Of a stretch of 64,000 nucleotides of DNA, positions 1-11,944 are shown one piece after another (positions within the stretch are counted from its first letter, which is position 1; each line of letters starts with the position of its first letter). Source of the DNA: Cinnamomum chago (Eukaryota > Streptophyta > Magnoliopsida > Laurales > Lauraceae); contig CP142452.1 in assembly GCA_038049695.1 (NCBI GenBank), positions 109,260,001-109,324,000 of the forward strand. The letters are read 5' to 3'. The notes below the pieces were generated by a model that did not search any database, was not told the DNA's origin, and worked only from the letters and a program-made list of their open reading frames with translations. A program made the position numbers and the translations under genes.

Positions 1-1328
1 AAGAAATAGAATCTTAATAGATAAGTCCATTATAGTGATGGAATACTTGGCGAGTTGACTTTGACTTTGTCAAGTCACCTCATTTTGATAAAAAAAAGAA
101 TAAATGTAATTGAGTTAAATATAATTAATTAATGATTGAGATTTGGAGGTAGCAACTTAGAAATGATTAATTGAAATATAATTAATTTAACTAGATTGAA
201 TTTACATATAGAAATGCATGTCTGTCTAAATTTATAGATATTTGATTTATTTTTAAATTTAAAAAAAATACTTTTTAGAAAAATGACGACTCTCCCTAAT
301 CATTCAGGTTTCCTTCTCCTATTCAATATTTTAGGGCGAGACAAATCAAAATCAGGAGGTTTCCATCGTTAGCCCACCCTGTATTTCTCCATGTCAAGGC
401 CTGAGAGACAGGCTTCCGACTCAATTCCTCTTTATTGAATCATAGAACTGCCTTTTGTCATTGTCGGTAGAAACATGTCCCGTTGGTGATGAAGCTTGAA
501 TGTGGGGTCCGCCGCATCCAAGCATGTTCTCTCTTTTGGGTAACATAATAATTATTGTTGTAGATTGGAACTGAAATTGAGAGAAGGGCCACAAGTGCGG
601 GTGATTAACGCTAAAATAGAGGCAGAGATGCCAATAGCCCTCTGCTGTAACATCTATTGGCCCTCTGCTGTAACATCATTAGACTGTCATTGGCTTTAGA
701 GAAACTACATAGCACGATAACTCCCCCCTTTGACTTTTGAATCTTATTTTTCCAGAGGCATCTTATTTTCCATGAAGGGTGGGTGATTCCGCTCAAACAC
801 TTTATCAAAGACTTTATTTAATAAGTTGTTTGCATATTTATATATTTGATAGATAGATTTAATTTTAAGTAATTGGTATCTATTTTTAAAGTAATTACGA
901 ATGAAATTTGGAGTTAGCAATTTAAAAATTATGACTAGAATGTAATTTGAAATTTATTTTTGATCTTTTACCATTGATATTTATATACAATATGTCTCCT
1001 TTTATTCTTCTTAGTATAGTGCTTTTCTTACATATATAAATGGTTTATTAATTTGAATTGATTGTCATGAATGGATATAAACAAATGTATACTTATATTT
1101 TATCATTATTTGATTCATTTTTAAATGCTTTCGAAATTATTTGAAAATAACATGATTCTCTCGAGTCTATGCTTTGACCCTATCTAAGTCAATTGTTTTA
1201 CATTAGACAAATCGAGTCGAAATCACAAGTTCTTCAAGTTTGGCGGATTTTATATCTTAGGGTAATCAAGTGATGCTCTTCAATGGAGCAGCTAGGATCA
1301 GCTTGGAAACTCTAGCCTAATTAATGAG
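1..1328. other. AT-rich intergenic DNA, left end of window
   Basis: No gene is visible. From about 830 to 1,328 the sequence matches 48,500-48,990, so this is the left flank of macro-unit 1. A short imperfect tandem repeat (CCCTCTGCTGTAACATC, twice) lies at about 636-676. The first 800 bases have no clear partner in the window. Confidence 0.6.
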
Positions 1329-1861
1329 TTTTTTTTTTTTTTTTTTTTCTGCTTAAAGGTAAATTGTAGCAGAAAGAGAAGGGGAAAGCTAGCAAAGCTA
1401 GCCCCAAATATAGAGGAAGACCAAAAAGGCAAACAAAAGAGAAAAAAAGAAAGCCCAAGTTAAGATCCAAAGGGTCCACGAAAAATAAAGACGAATGTTA
1501 GAGAGAAAAAGGAGAATTATTTGAACCTGGTAAGTTAACTATGGACAAGAGTATCTAATCTTTAATCAAGCACTTTTGCTCTAGCAGAAGAAGGAACACC
1601 TCCATTAAAGACTTCATCATTTCTTTGGAGCCAAATTGCATAGGTTACAGACAGCGCATATTGGCTTCTCTGAAGATGCTCTGCCTGAAGCTAAAGCCGA
1701 CCATAAGCTTGAAGGAGTTGAGGGAATAGGCTGAAGAGGGTAATTTAGCACATTAAGCAACCAACACTAGAGATCTGTAGAGAAAGGGTAGAGGAAGAGC
1801 ATGTGGAGGTTATCTTCAGAACTATTGAGGCATAGGGAGCAACGGGAAGCAAGATCGAGGG
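1329..1861 (-). mobile_element. 5'-truncated L1-type LINE remnant, minus strand
   Basis: A run of 20 T at 1,329-1,348 is the poly-A tail read on the other strand. Read on the minus strand, the segment gives broken frames resembling the end of a plant L1 ORF2, including a zinc-knuckle-like piece followed by a residue pattern such as AIWLQRNDEVFNGG. The sister site near 48,980-49,010 lacks it. Part of the same LINE is present at 28,018-28,255, so it predates at least one duplication. It is dead: short, 5'-truncated and full of stops. Confidence 0.6.
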
Positions 1862-2595
1862 AGGGTTTGGTAGCTCTGATTTTTCTATTTCCGTAATATA
1901 TTATATAAAAACTTTGTTGACTCTTTATATGTGTTTTTATTTAATTTAATTTTATTTCTTTTGTTTGAATCCCCAATCAAACACTCCCTTTCTAACACTT
2001 GACTCATTTTTGGCATTATCAGAAATTAAAGATTATAGAAGAAATTAACAATGGCCCAAAACAATATTGTTTCTTCCAATGTTAAAATTGCTGGCCTCTA
2101 AAAATAAGAGATTGGGGTTTCTGCAGTTTTGGGATATTTAGATCAATTCCCGAGTTTTAGGGCCTTTGACTTCTTGGTAAAAAATAAGAACCTTGACCTA
2201 AAATTGGTGTTTCCAAATTGTTAGTCTTGGGATTTCCAATGATTAAAATATACAACCCCAAATAATAAATTTCAATAAGCAACTATCATAGAAGTTGTAA
2301 AAAATAAATTAGAAAAGACAAAAAGGAACATGGATCTAATTGGAGGGAAAATTACGTGTGTGACTCATTCTTTATTCACAGGTGCAATTGGCCTTATGAA
2401 AATCACACAAAGAAATATGAGGAACCATTATACTCTTCTTTACCTATCTTATTCTTCTTCTTTTATATGTACAAGAATGAAAGATCCACCAGCCGCAGGC
2501 CCCTCAACTTTGGAAGCTATTAATTAGGAGGAAAGATGCTTCAAGTAGAGCAACAAGTTAAGTTGATTTTATTACCACATAACTACTAGCAATAA
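1862..2595. repeat. Macro-unit flank without the Mutator-like element
   Basis: This block matches 28,256-28,976. Its left part matches 25,600-26,040 and 49,010-49,440, and its right part matches 27,460-27,700 and 50,700-50,930. Near 2,295-2,320 it holds the empty site for the fructokinase-bearing Mutator-like element of units 2 and 3. No gene is seen. Confidence 0.6.
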
Positions 2596-3099
2596 TAGGC
2601 ATGTCAAACGGGCCAAGCCTTTCTTCCTGTCGTGCTCGGCGTGCCTCTTTTAATTTTTTTTCAATTAATTTTTTTCTCCTTTTCAATATTAAAATAAAAA
2701 ATTATATAGAACCCAAGCACAAAGAATGACAAAAATATTTAAGTGGTTCGGTCAAACTCGACTTACTCCACTGAGAAAAATGAGAGGATTAGAGTATTTA
2801 TAGACTCTGTAAAATTGAAAAGGACACAAAATACCCCTTATACATACAACCGTTTTATGGCTATTGCCGAGGGGAGGGGGGGTGTTTGTGTAAAATGAAT
2901 AATTTTTTAAAAAATAGTCATTTTTTGGCGAGCCAGGCGGGCTGTGCCTGGCGGGCCGACCCTTAAGGATGGGTCGGCTCACGTGTCTACCGTGCCGGAT
3001 ACCCTCGGCCCAGCATGGGCCATGCATAGTGGGCCGTGCTGTTGACTCGTGGGCCGTGCAGTGCTAAAACAAGCCGGACCTGCCCATTTGACATCTCTA
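2596..3099. mobile_element. Non-autonomous hAT-like element, TAGAGATGTCAAA family
   Basis: The left end reads TAGGCATGTCAAA and the right end TTTGACATCTCTA, imperfect inverted termini. The interior has GC-rich GGGCCG stretches near both ends, as in the better-preserved relatives at 59,444-60,107 and 62,205-63,704. No target duplication can be read. The copy at 28,977-29,444 is orthologous, so insertion predates the unit duplication. No transposase is encoded. Confidence 0.65.
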
Positions 3100-3775
3100 G
3101 AAATACCAGTACATTATACAGACATTCTCAAGATTTCCAAAGGATTATATTACGCCGGGATACTCATCTCATCCTCACACCTGTTCCCCGGTCATCTCAG
3201 TCTCCTTTTCTCTTTCATAACCCCTAAAACGAAAATATCCATATACGATCTCAGTTATCATTCGAGGCTGATTTTCCACCACTCACCGCAACCAGTTGGG
3301 TGTTGACTTAAGAAACAAGCAGTTGAGAATTGAGATTGAAGATGAAGATGATAAAATGCCAAAACACCAGAATGATCATTAACCCCAATCTGTTCCTCAG
3401 GAATGACTCGAAGCACAACAACTGGAAGCCCTCTATTGAGAGAACTAAATCAATACTCGTGGACCGGATTAAAGGTATGACCTTATCTTTGTCTGCTGCT
3501 ATGGGTCCTCTTCCTCCTCATCCTATTTTGGCTTTTTTGAGATTGGCTTAATTGTTTTCTAATTCTCTGTATGCTATCCCTATGCAGCCCCTCTTTCTTG
3601 TAGCCATTTTTGGCTTTAGGGGTTTTTTCCCTCATTCTAAATACAAATTTACTTTGCAGCAAAAAATATCACTAACCCCACGCAAAAAACCAAGAAGATA
3701 GAAAAGTTGTTCTGCGATGCTACCACTAGCCTGGTCCCATAAACGAAAGTCATGGCCATAGATGTCACTAGAGCC
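3100..3775 (-). pseudogene. Decayed PGG-domain copy (PGG-b of unit 1)
   Basis: Sequence at 3,150-3,385 and 3,690-3,775 aligns with the C-terminal half of the PGG-domain frame at 51,401-52,108; an example is the stretch encoding the last membrane segments near 3,720-3,770. The frame is destroyed by many small changes and by an insert of about 290 bp at roughly 3,390-3,690. The right end is cut by another repeat at about 3,776. The ankyrin part is absent. The orthologous copy at 29,445-30,111 shows the same insert, so decay began before the duplication. Confidence 0.65.
3390..3690 (+). other. Unrecognised insert with an exon-intron look
   Basis: This piece interrupts PGG-b homology and is flanked by similar TAACCCCA stretches (about 3,380 and 3,673). 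Read on the plus strand it has a short open stretch (residues such as NDSKHNNWKPSIERTK), then AAAG|GTATGA, a T-rich tract, and TTTACTTTGCAG near 3,650-3,660. This could be a captured exon-intron piece or a small transposon. I do not recognise the protein. Confidence 0.3.
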
Positions 3776-4415
3776 GTCAAAATGCCATACGATCCATTAA
3801 CATGACACAAACTCACACGATATTAACGGGTTCGTATCGTTAATGGGTCAAACCTATTAACCCATTAAATTAGCGGATCATTAACGAGTAAAACCGGTAA
3901 CCCATTAACAATCCGATATGACCCGCGAAAGGATAAATGATATAAATTATAAAATGTAAAAGGGGTATTTTGATAAGTTTGAAAAGGTTGAAGTGAAATC
4001 CTAAAACCCACATATAAGAGGTCATTTTCTAATTTATTCTCTCTCCTTTCGTTAGCAAAAGAGTGTGTTAATTGACATGGTCTAAAATGAAAAAAAATAT
4101 TTAACGGGTCGTGTTGTGTAACTTGTTAAATAAACGGGTTGTTTTCGTGTTTATTTTTAGACCCATTTATTTAATGGGTTGTGTATGGATTAAAGTGATT
4201 CTAACATAAATTCGTTAAGCCCTTAATCCGAATTTTAGTTTGAACTCCATAACATTGAGTTAGAATGAGACCAAATTTGGTGATCAAACGCCTCCTAGTT
4301 TTTTGGATTTAAGTGCCACCATCTAGTGTTGGTTGCAATCATCAGGCCATCATCCACATCCAGCATTTGGGGTCCATTACCCGTAAAATTGTGTTGTTCA
4401 TAATTGATTGTAATG
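3776..4415. repeat. AT-rich repeat with AACGGGTCGTGT motifs
   Basis: Several copies and inverted copies of ACGGGTCGTGT / AACCCATTAA-like words occur between about 3,780 and 4,230, as in a decayed MITE or short terminal-repeat element. It follows the broken end of PGG-b. A sister copy lies at 30,112-30,756. The class is uncertain because neither termini nor a target duplication are clear. Confidence 0.4.
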
Positions 4416-4431
4416 AACTTTTAACTGCTCC

Positions 4432-4601
4432 GAATAGGTCCTGCATTTGGGGTTCTGCCTTCGAATAGGTCCTGCCTTCGAATCTTTAAGGCCTTATCAG
4501 ATACATAGGGCTAGTGGGTGGTTCTATGTATCCGTGGGTTTACCAATGATCCCCCAAAGGGAGGTCGGCGAGTTCCCATGTTATCAAAAAAAAAAAAAAA
4601 A
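4432..4601 (+). mobile_element. SINE with poly-A tail and 16 bp target duplication
   Basis: The segment ends in an A run (about 4,586-4,601) and is flanked by a perfect direct repeat AACTTTTAACTGCTCC at 4,416-4,431 and 4,602-4,617. A B-box-like CCTTCGAATCT lies inside and no clear A box remains, so the 5' part is degraded or truncated. The orthologous copy is at 30,773-30,930 with the same flanks, so insertion predates the unit 1/unit 2 split. Confidence 0.7.
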
Positions 4602-4639
4602 AACTTTTAACTGCTCCAAAAGCTTTTGTAACTCTGAAG

Positions 4640-5300
4640 AATTCTAGTGGTAATCCTTTGCGGTCTGCCCGTATGAAGATTCGATCAATTAGATCTGATC
4701 ACAATATTTCAAGTAATATAAACTCTACTTTAGTGATGAATTTTAATGACTTTGCAGATGAAAATTGATGGGTATTTCACTGTTTGATGTTGAGATTATG
4801 GTCCAACATAGTGGCTCAAGATTTTACTTGATCAGAAAATCCAATTTTGTTTATATTATGTCAGCTAGCTAACCTGAAATCTACCCGAGTGAGTAATCTT
4901 AATGAAATCTCTGATGAAAATTGGTGGGTATTTCACTATTGGATGTTGAAATTACAGTCCAAAATAGTTGCTCAAAATGTTTCCTTGATCAGAAAATCTT
5001 TTCTTATATTATGCCTTATTTTGCATGAAGTGTATTCATAAAGTCCCAGGAATATGTCCCAACCGTGCTTTTAAAAGTGCAAATGGGCTTGATTCTGGCC
5101 TTATTATGCAAAAGTTTTTTGGCCATGACCCATCTAATTAAATCCCTACCTGTAATGTCAATAAGCCTTTTAGCATTTGTAAATCTGCCCACTTGATATG
5201 AGCCATGGCTAAATTTGAAGGAATAGTGGCAAAGAAAAGTAAGCTGGGCAATTTTTTCATCTTGCATTGTGTCCTATTCGTGACGAATATGAGATTGTGA
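4640..5300 (-). mobile_element. Decayed LINE reverse-transcriptase fragment
   Basis: Minus-strand frames around 5,010-5,300 give pieces resembling the segment after the RT domain of plant L1 elements, for example IKWADLQMLKGLL then SSPFALLKARLGHIPG. This corresponds to the usual PK..GGLGF ... SL..RVLKAKYFP pattern. An internal imperfect tandem repeat spans 4,740-5,010. The match is by eye and weak; many stops are present. A sister copy is at 30,985-31,630. Confidence 0.35.
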
Positions 5301-5328
5301 TGTATTGCGCCAATATCATAATTATTAT

Positions 5329-5578
5329 TGACTAGCAAATAAGCCCAAAAATAAAAAATAATATAAAATTCAAATTTCCTTTAAAGTCTTATTGGGACTT
5401 TTTTAGTTTTAAATAAAAATATATTATTTATGATTCTTTCAATTTAATTACTGACTAGCAAATAAGCCAAAAAATATTTAAAATATTTAAAATTTAAATG
5501 CCCTTTAGCTTTTTATTGGGTTTTTTTTAGTTTTATATTAAATTATATTATTTATCGTTCTTACCATTTTATTTATCA
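5329..5578. repeat. Two-copy tandem repeat, about 125 bp unit
   Basis: Two adjacent units each begin TGACTAGCAAATAAGCC (about 5,329 and 5,453) and run through similar AT-rich sequence. Unit 2 has the same pair at about 31,659-31,905. Confidence 0.6.
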
Positions 5579-6911
5579 AAATATATTTAAAAGGAGAAAA
5601 GTTCAGCAGTGTTACATAAATTTTTAAAGAAATTAAAGACCAAAGAAACGTATAAAGATAACTAGTAGCAATCTTATCTCTTACTTACGATGTTACTAAA
5701 AGGTAAAATCAAATATTTTCAAATTTCAAATGCATATAAATTTCTATATTTTTCAAAAAGTTTTTAAATTCTTGAATACATTATTATTATTATTATTATT
5801 ATTATTTAAAGGATGAAACTCTGTTCAAAAGTGAAAAAAAATGAAAATAACTTTATGTCGAAGATAACACAAAAAATTGTTAGTTGCAGAATCAAATTTT
5901 TAAGTAACGTATACACCACAACAAGTATAATAAGGCCTGAAAAGTGATCTCTTATGAAATTAATATATATTGAAACTGTTGGGTGTATTGTTAAGACAAC
6001 TGAGTTATTCTAATCTTAAGGTAACCAACTAATCTAATTGGTCACCCCTAATCCATAGATTGAGAGAAATTTCTGACATGTACTTGTCAACAAGTGTGTG
6101 ATTAAGTGTCAGAGTTATACTTGTCAGCAATAACGTATACACCATATACTTGTCAGCAAGTGTAGAAATTTACTCCAATAGTATCAGAGTTATTGCACTT
6201 CTTCTGTGCGATAGGGTGTGATTAAGTGTGTGCAACACTCGAGTCTGAATGATAGCCTCCACACCTGGATGTTCAAATATGGATATGAATATAGATACAG
6301 ACACTGATACGAAGATCGTGGACACGACTCCTTATTTTTTAAATTTTAGGATACGGATATAGGTGTTCTAATTTTTTTTTTATATCACTTTTGAATCAAT
6401 GAAATTATCATTATTTTCATCAATTTTATTTATTGTGATAAGTAACAATAAAAAAAAAACGATATGAAATAAAGAACTTTGCAAGTAAGATAATCGGTAT
6501 AGTATGAGGTACCAATTTAAGTATCTTTTAAAAGACCTATATGAAATAAATAAGATATGTTAAACTTGTTTCTCTAATAGTGTGGGTGTAGTATCATGTA
6601 CACACGATCCGATACGGATATATTGGGCTTCTACAAGTATCCGGATATAATAGTTCCATCCTTTGTCACGGCTATGGACACAATCGAATACTTGCCACTT
6701 CTCTCTAAAGCTTTTACAGCTTATAAGGCTGGTGTGATTTTTAATTCCCATTTTGCTTACTCTCTATACTTCTATTCTGGACTCGGACGCCCCATTTTGC
6801 TTATGGCAACGCCTGACAAATCTCCTGGAAATTAAGGACACGGGTCTAATCAATATAGGTCCATAATGGGGGCCAAACAAATAATGAAATTGTAACATGC
6901 TTTTACTTTAC
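5579..6911. other. 3' intergenic flank of gene 1
   Basis: AT-rich DNA with a (TTA)n microsatellite at about 5,781-5,806. It aligns with 31,906-33,181 and, from about 5,900, with 53,137-54,183. No coding region is supported. A stretch at about 6,600-6,660 is missing from the unit 2 copy. Confidence 0.55.
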
Positions 6912-7266
6912 TAGGGGTGCTCATGGGTTTGGGCTGGGATGTGGCATATCTAAGTTTGACCTAAATTTTGGAACACAAGTCCATATCAGGGCAAGCCCAA
7001 TAGAGACCAATAATGTCAGGCCCAAGTCTGCCCCTTTAGTCAATTAGGCGGGGTCACATCAGACTTTTTATGATTTGTACGGACTTTCTAATAGTTTTAT
7101 CACTAAATTAAAAGCATTCCTTATTTTAGCCAGCATGGTTTGGGTTTTGGGCTTTCTATCATTGAATCCAAGGCCTGCCCAATTATTAAATTGGCCCAGA
7201 TAATATATCTGAGCCAGGCTAGAAGCGGGCTGGGCCTGGTTGGGGCCCTGCCCATGAGCACCCCTA
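6912..7266. mobile_element. 355 bp hAT-like MITE, TAGGGGTGCTCATGGG termini
   Basis: Perfect inverted ends TAGGGGTGCTCATGGG and CCCATGAGCACCCCTA bound the element. Sister copies lie at 33,182-33,536 and 54,184-54,520, all at the same place downstream of an ANK-PGG gene, so it was present before both duplications. The target duplication has decayed; the unit 3 copy keeps 6 of 8 bases (TACTTTAC versus TTTTTTAC). No protein is encoded. Confidence 0.8.
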
Positions 7267-7978
7267 TGTGTGACTGTTCTTATAAATGATAATGGTACAC
7301 TGTTAAGATTATTGACTATTCTGTTGTCACACCAATTTAGGTTCACATGGTGTATCTCATGCTTGCCACACTTTCAATTGAATACTACTTAGTCAGAAAC
7401 CAAAATAGGACACTACCATACGCGGCAGATCCAACTGCTCCACTGCAATAACCCAGCTACAAACAACAGGCCCTTCTATTATATTTTACATGGCGCATGG
7501 CAAGCTACATATGGAGGAGAGATGTTGAAGGGAGGAAACTTCACATCTCACAAGTCCAAATAGGGGATTATATAAGGGCTTATTTGTCAAATCTTATCTT
7601 TAAGAAACAGATTTGTATGATATAGATCTATTTCAAATGGAACAGTTTGAAATTGATGTTTGAGACTTCTGCTACTCTTTGGGACTTCATGAAACAGATA
7701 CTTTTTGTCTTAATGCCATATGAAATGGACACAATAAAAGCTCGTACCAAACATATTAAACCCGGAACCAATCAATTTTAAGACAATAAAAAGGAAAAAA
7801 TAGAGATGCCAAATTGAACCTAAGTTGGATCAGATAATCACTACTACATTACACAAACGTCCCACACACTTAGATTATCACACTACATTACACAAACGTC
7901 CCACCATACATACTCTTACATCATCTCACCGACTGACTCCCACGTACTTAGATAATGCTTAGGACATTCATCTTTTTC
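7267..7978. other. 3' flank of gene 1, probable 3' UTR side
   Basis: No gene is present. An imperfect tandem repeat containing CATTACACAAACGTCCCAC (about 7,850-7,905) lies 80-130 bp beyond the stop codon. The block aligns with 33,537-34,256 and 54,521-55,047. The poly-A site cannot be fixed by reading. Confidence 0.5.
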
Positions 7979-10900
7979 TCACACTTGTACCCTGTCCGTC
8001 TCACGTGTCCTCTGAAACTGGTTTTCCAGCCACAACTTCGGAAACTTGGGAATGGGGATGAGAAGGAAGCTCGAGAGGATGAGGCGGAAGATGAGGACCA
8101 TCAAATGCCAGAATAGAAGAAGGACCATGGATGCCGTCCAGCCAATAAGAATACAAAGCAGCTTGCGTGCGATTTTGGTTTCCGAGTCGACTATTAGCCC
8201 GGTCCCAAAGATGAAAGCCATGATCACAGACGTCACAGCTACCCACATGGTGATCACCAAAATCCACGTTGTGAGGCTGTTCTTCAGTGGCAGCCTGCTC
8301 ACTAGAAAGAGGATGATGAACAGAGACGATACCAGCCCTAACAGGTCAAAGTACATGAAGATCTTGAACTTTTTTGAATGGCAGTCCTTCCCAATAGCCG
8401 TCCCGGCAACTATAGATTTGGGCGTGCATGGAATTTCGCTAGACGGAGATGGAGAAGGAGATCCGTTCGAGACTTTGGATTCACTCCAAACTCCCCCGGG
8501 AGGGCTGAGTCCTGCTGCAAATGTCACTGTAGCGATCAATGTGGCCACAATTAGGAGCGTGTTGTGCTGCTCTTCGTACCATTTCTTGTCTCTCTTTTGC
8601 CCTCGGCCCCACCTGCGGGGAATCCAATATCTCTTCTTCCGAGCATTGGTTGGGCTCGAATTCTGCTGAGTCTTCCGGTTTCTTTTACATCCAGCATTTG
8701 AAAGCAGGCGGCTGATTTCCATGTCCCTATAATCACTTGGGCCCTGTGATAAGATGTCAAGGGCTGTGCAATCACATCCGTTAGTGGCCTTCACGTCTAC
8801 TTGGTTCTTTGAAAGGAAGAGCTCAAGCATCTGGAAGCAAAAAATGCCCACGAAATGAAGTAGCCGTGAGAAACATTTTTCTGACTTTTGATTTAACATC
8901 ATAGCTGGAATGTAGTTGCCTTTCGGTGGACTACAATAGAGACTACTGTCTGTTTGTAGGGAACATGATGACGAAGGTGGGACGTGGATTTATTGGGTGT
9001 CTCCGTGATGATTCAGTGTGTGTTGGTGCACGCAAGTCTCACGCAAATTCCTACAAGACCTTTATCTTTATCAGTCAGCGGACGTATGTTTTTGTTGACG
9101 TGAAACTCACTTTGTGATGCTTCGGAGTCCCACGTCGACTATAGAGAAGAAAGGAAATGGGGTTATATGTAAGAGCTTACACCATTACCTAGCATGAGGC
9201 CTTTTGATGGGTTGAGGCCCATCAGAAGCAAACCCGTGAGGCCCGTGGGCCAAAGCGGACAATATCATGCATGCGTGAAGGGTGGGGCGTAACAAATGGT
9301 ATCAGAGCCGACTCTCGACTAGTTCGAGTGTGGGTCCCCTGCCGTGGCCTGGTGCAAGTGGGCGGGTCTCCATGTGGGCAGTCGAGAGTGGGTCTCCATG
9401 CTATAGAGAGGAAAGTGAATGGGGTTATATGTAAGAGCTTACACCCTTACCTAGCATGAGGCCTTTTGATAGGTTGAGGCCCATCAGAAGCAAACCCGTG
9501 AAGCGGATGCGTGAAGGGTGAGGCGTAACACGCTTCCATCAATCACAGCCATTCGGACAACAGCTAAGCTAAGGGCGTATTTGGTAAGGTGAAGCAAATC
9601 CTCTATTATTCAGACAATAAAAAAAAAAGATGCCGGATCATCCAACTATATTGATGTCTGGTGTTGACTGTGTTATGTACTAGTGTACTACTACTAGTTT
9701 TGAAGAGGAAAAATCATATTTTTTTTATCATTTAATTTAGAGAAGTCATTTTTTTAGAGTTAAATTGATCAAAAATAAAAAGAAAAGGACTATAGAACAT
9801 ATAACTAATATAACTTTAAAGAATAAATGACATAAATACCTTTAAGCTTACAAAGTTCACTAATTCAAGTTAGTCTCAATGAGGGCCCCACTTAATAAAG
9901 ACAAATGTAGCATATCAATTAAAGTGGGTTAGGAATATTCAAATGATCCTAGCCTTTAATTTTTCATGCTCAAAATTTAAGGGTCAAAATTATCAAATTT
10001 TTTTCTCTACGAATAAACCTTATGAGTTCCCTTTTAAGGATAAAAAATAAACAAATTAAGGGCCTAATAAATTGTTGTTCAATGTAACCATGAGTCAAGG
10101 GAGATTTTAATAAAATCACAAAATACAATTGCACTATTTGAGAATGTATGAAAATCAAAGGCCCTAAATGTAAAAATATCTCAGAATGTAAAAAAAAAAA
10201 AAATCACACAAATGTGGATTTTGAAATCGTGTACGACACGTGACCACCCCTTTGGGAGAATATGTGAGAACAAAGGGCTTTCATATGTAAAATCTCCTAA
10301 AATCTGTAGAATGAAAAAAAAAAAAATTTTAGTCAACGGTTGGGTATCAAACAAATCGTGTCCAATGCCTTCACAAATGAGCTACTGTATGTTGGGCATT
10401 ATTGATTGCAATATACATTATAAAATAAGAATTTCTGTTCCGGCACAACAAGTTAATTACTTGTGACAGAACCTAACTCGTTTCGTACAAGGCCGGGCAC
10501 CGAGTCAACCAGGTGCGGACTGAAATTTAAAAACATGGTTTCTCGGAATCACCATCCAAAAAGGAAATGGCATATGGGGGAAAGAACTCAACTGTTCTTG
10601 ATCGGACACGCATATATTACAGACCATTGCCTTGTTCTGAATTCCATCTATATACTGAAAATTACATGGGTTGGATCTTCCCATCTGAAAGGCCTCTGGG
10701 AAAATATCTGTCCATCAATGGAGAGAAATATAACGTACAACCATATGAGTGAATGAAATTAGCTAGGTCCTAACAAGGAATGGTTATTTAACCCTATCAG
10801 AGGGCCATGCTAACCTAAAATATATTCGGTGGAGTTCATGTCCTCACGTAATTTAATTAGTGATGCTATTCAATGGAGGGCACTTAGTTAGGCATGCAAT

Positions 10901-11944
10901 ACTAGAAATAAGGGATTTTGGCATATTTGTCCTTCTGAAATTCGACTTTACCAATTTCATGATTAAAATGTCAATAGAATCGATGGACTCTTGTCAATAT
11001 TTTCCTAAAACCCTATTTTGCCCATAGCATTAATGTAACATTTTAGAGAATATTTTTTCTAAATGATAGAACCTAAGGCGTCAGATCTGTATTTACTTTT
11101 TATAAAATGTCATTTTTTATATTCTCGAAAAAAAAAGGAATTTACTTGGTTGTGGTAAAAAATATATGATATAGATACCGATAAATCTATTGAAATCTTT
11201 AGACTATCTCACGAAATCACGGGATATCAGGCCAAAAGTCTTTAAAAAATATTAACCAGTATGTGGAAAGATTTCCACAGCATTGAATACTCATACTAAT
11301 CTTCTTCTTTGTTTGTTTTTAGTTTTATATTAGAGTAGTACTAGAAATGAATAGAGTGGGTGAGAGTTCCTTGCCTGGAACTGTTTTCTAGCAGTGGCTA
11401 GATGCAATACGGTATTGCCTTCCGAATCCTTCACATTCACCAGCTCCGGTTTGCAGCCCAACACCTCTGCAGCAGCTTCGACCTGGTTGCTTCTCAAGCA
11501 CATGTGCAGAGCTGTCTCTCCCCGATTCGATACTACTCCAGCAAGCTCCGGATCGACCCTAAGCAGCTCTCTGACCACCTCAACTCGCCCATTCACAGCG
11601 CCCAAATGGAGAGCAGTTCTTCCATCCTTATCTTGGACCCTCCTTGAAGAAGTGCTTTTGGTGCCCAATATCTCCAGTACAACACCTACGTGCCCTCCAG
11701 CTGCAGCCAGGTGAATTGGGTAGGAGCCTCCCTCGTCGCGCATTCCTGCTAGTTCTGGGCGCAGTTTTAGAAGCTCTTTGGCAAAATTCACGTCCCCACG
11801 AAGAGATGCGACGTGCAGAGGGTTCCCAGCAGCAGACATGCTGTCGATTCTCTGAAGGAGGAGTGGGTCTTCCTGAACGAGACGGCAGAGGGCAGGTACG
11901 TCTCCTTCGAGGGCTGCTTTATGAAGCATCTTAACTCGATCCAT
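7979..11944 (-). CDS. Ankyrin-repeat PGG-domain membrane protein (BDA1/ITN1-like), gene 1
   Basis: Two exons, 11,375-11,944 (190 codons) and 7,979-8,830 (283 codons plus stop), give a 473-residue protein. Exon 1 holds ankyrin repeats at about residues 39-69, 73-104, 108-139 and 142-173; a fifth (176-207) spans the splice, and a partial sixth follows. A basic linker (about 238-275) leads to the PGG domain, with membrane segments near 281-299, 346-370, 376-404 and 413-442 and the PPGG motif at 300-303. The intron (phase 0) uses a GC donor, CAG|GCAAGG, and acceptor TTGCTTCCAG|ATG. The start sits in a good context (AACCATGG). Length and layout fit plant BDA1/ITN1-like proteins, which act at membranes in immune or stress signalling; that role is family knowledge. 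No break is seen. The protein is closely related to gene 2 (exon 2 best) and gene 3 (exon 1 best). Confidence 0.88.
8831..11374 (-). other. GC-AG intron of gene 1
   Basis: This 2,544 bp intron begins GC (minus strand, after CAG) and ends AG. It holds a terminal-repeat miniature element at 9,115-9,529. The rest (about 9,560-11,330) aligns with gene 3's intron and with the region leading to the broken ankyrin exons near 21.4 and 42.6 kb. Gene 2's intron lacks about 2 kb of it (8,930-10,980). Confidence 0.75.
9115..9529 (+). mobile_element. TRIM-type LTR fossil within the intron of gene 1
   Basis: Two similar terminal repeats (about 9,115-9,294 and 9,397-9,529) both end GGCGTAACA and share a run from the ATGGGGTTATATGTAAG stretch onward. 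Between them lies TGGTATCAGAGC at 9,297-9,308, the methionine-tRNA primer binding site typical of plant LTR elements. No coding region is present, as expected for the terminal-repeat miniature class. It is absent from the matching introns of genes 2 and 3, so it is probably younger than the duplications. The left limit is approximate. Confidence 0.65.

Noticed and set aside
8046-8669. Plus-strand open stretch of 207 codons
   Set aside because: It lies exactly antisense to the PGG exon of gene 1, and its counterparts in genes 2 and 3 are shorter and differently broken; it is a shadow of the real exon.
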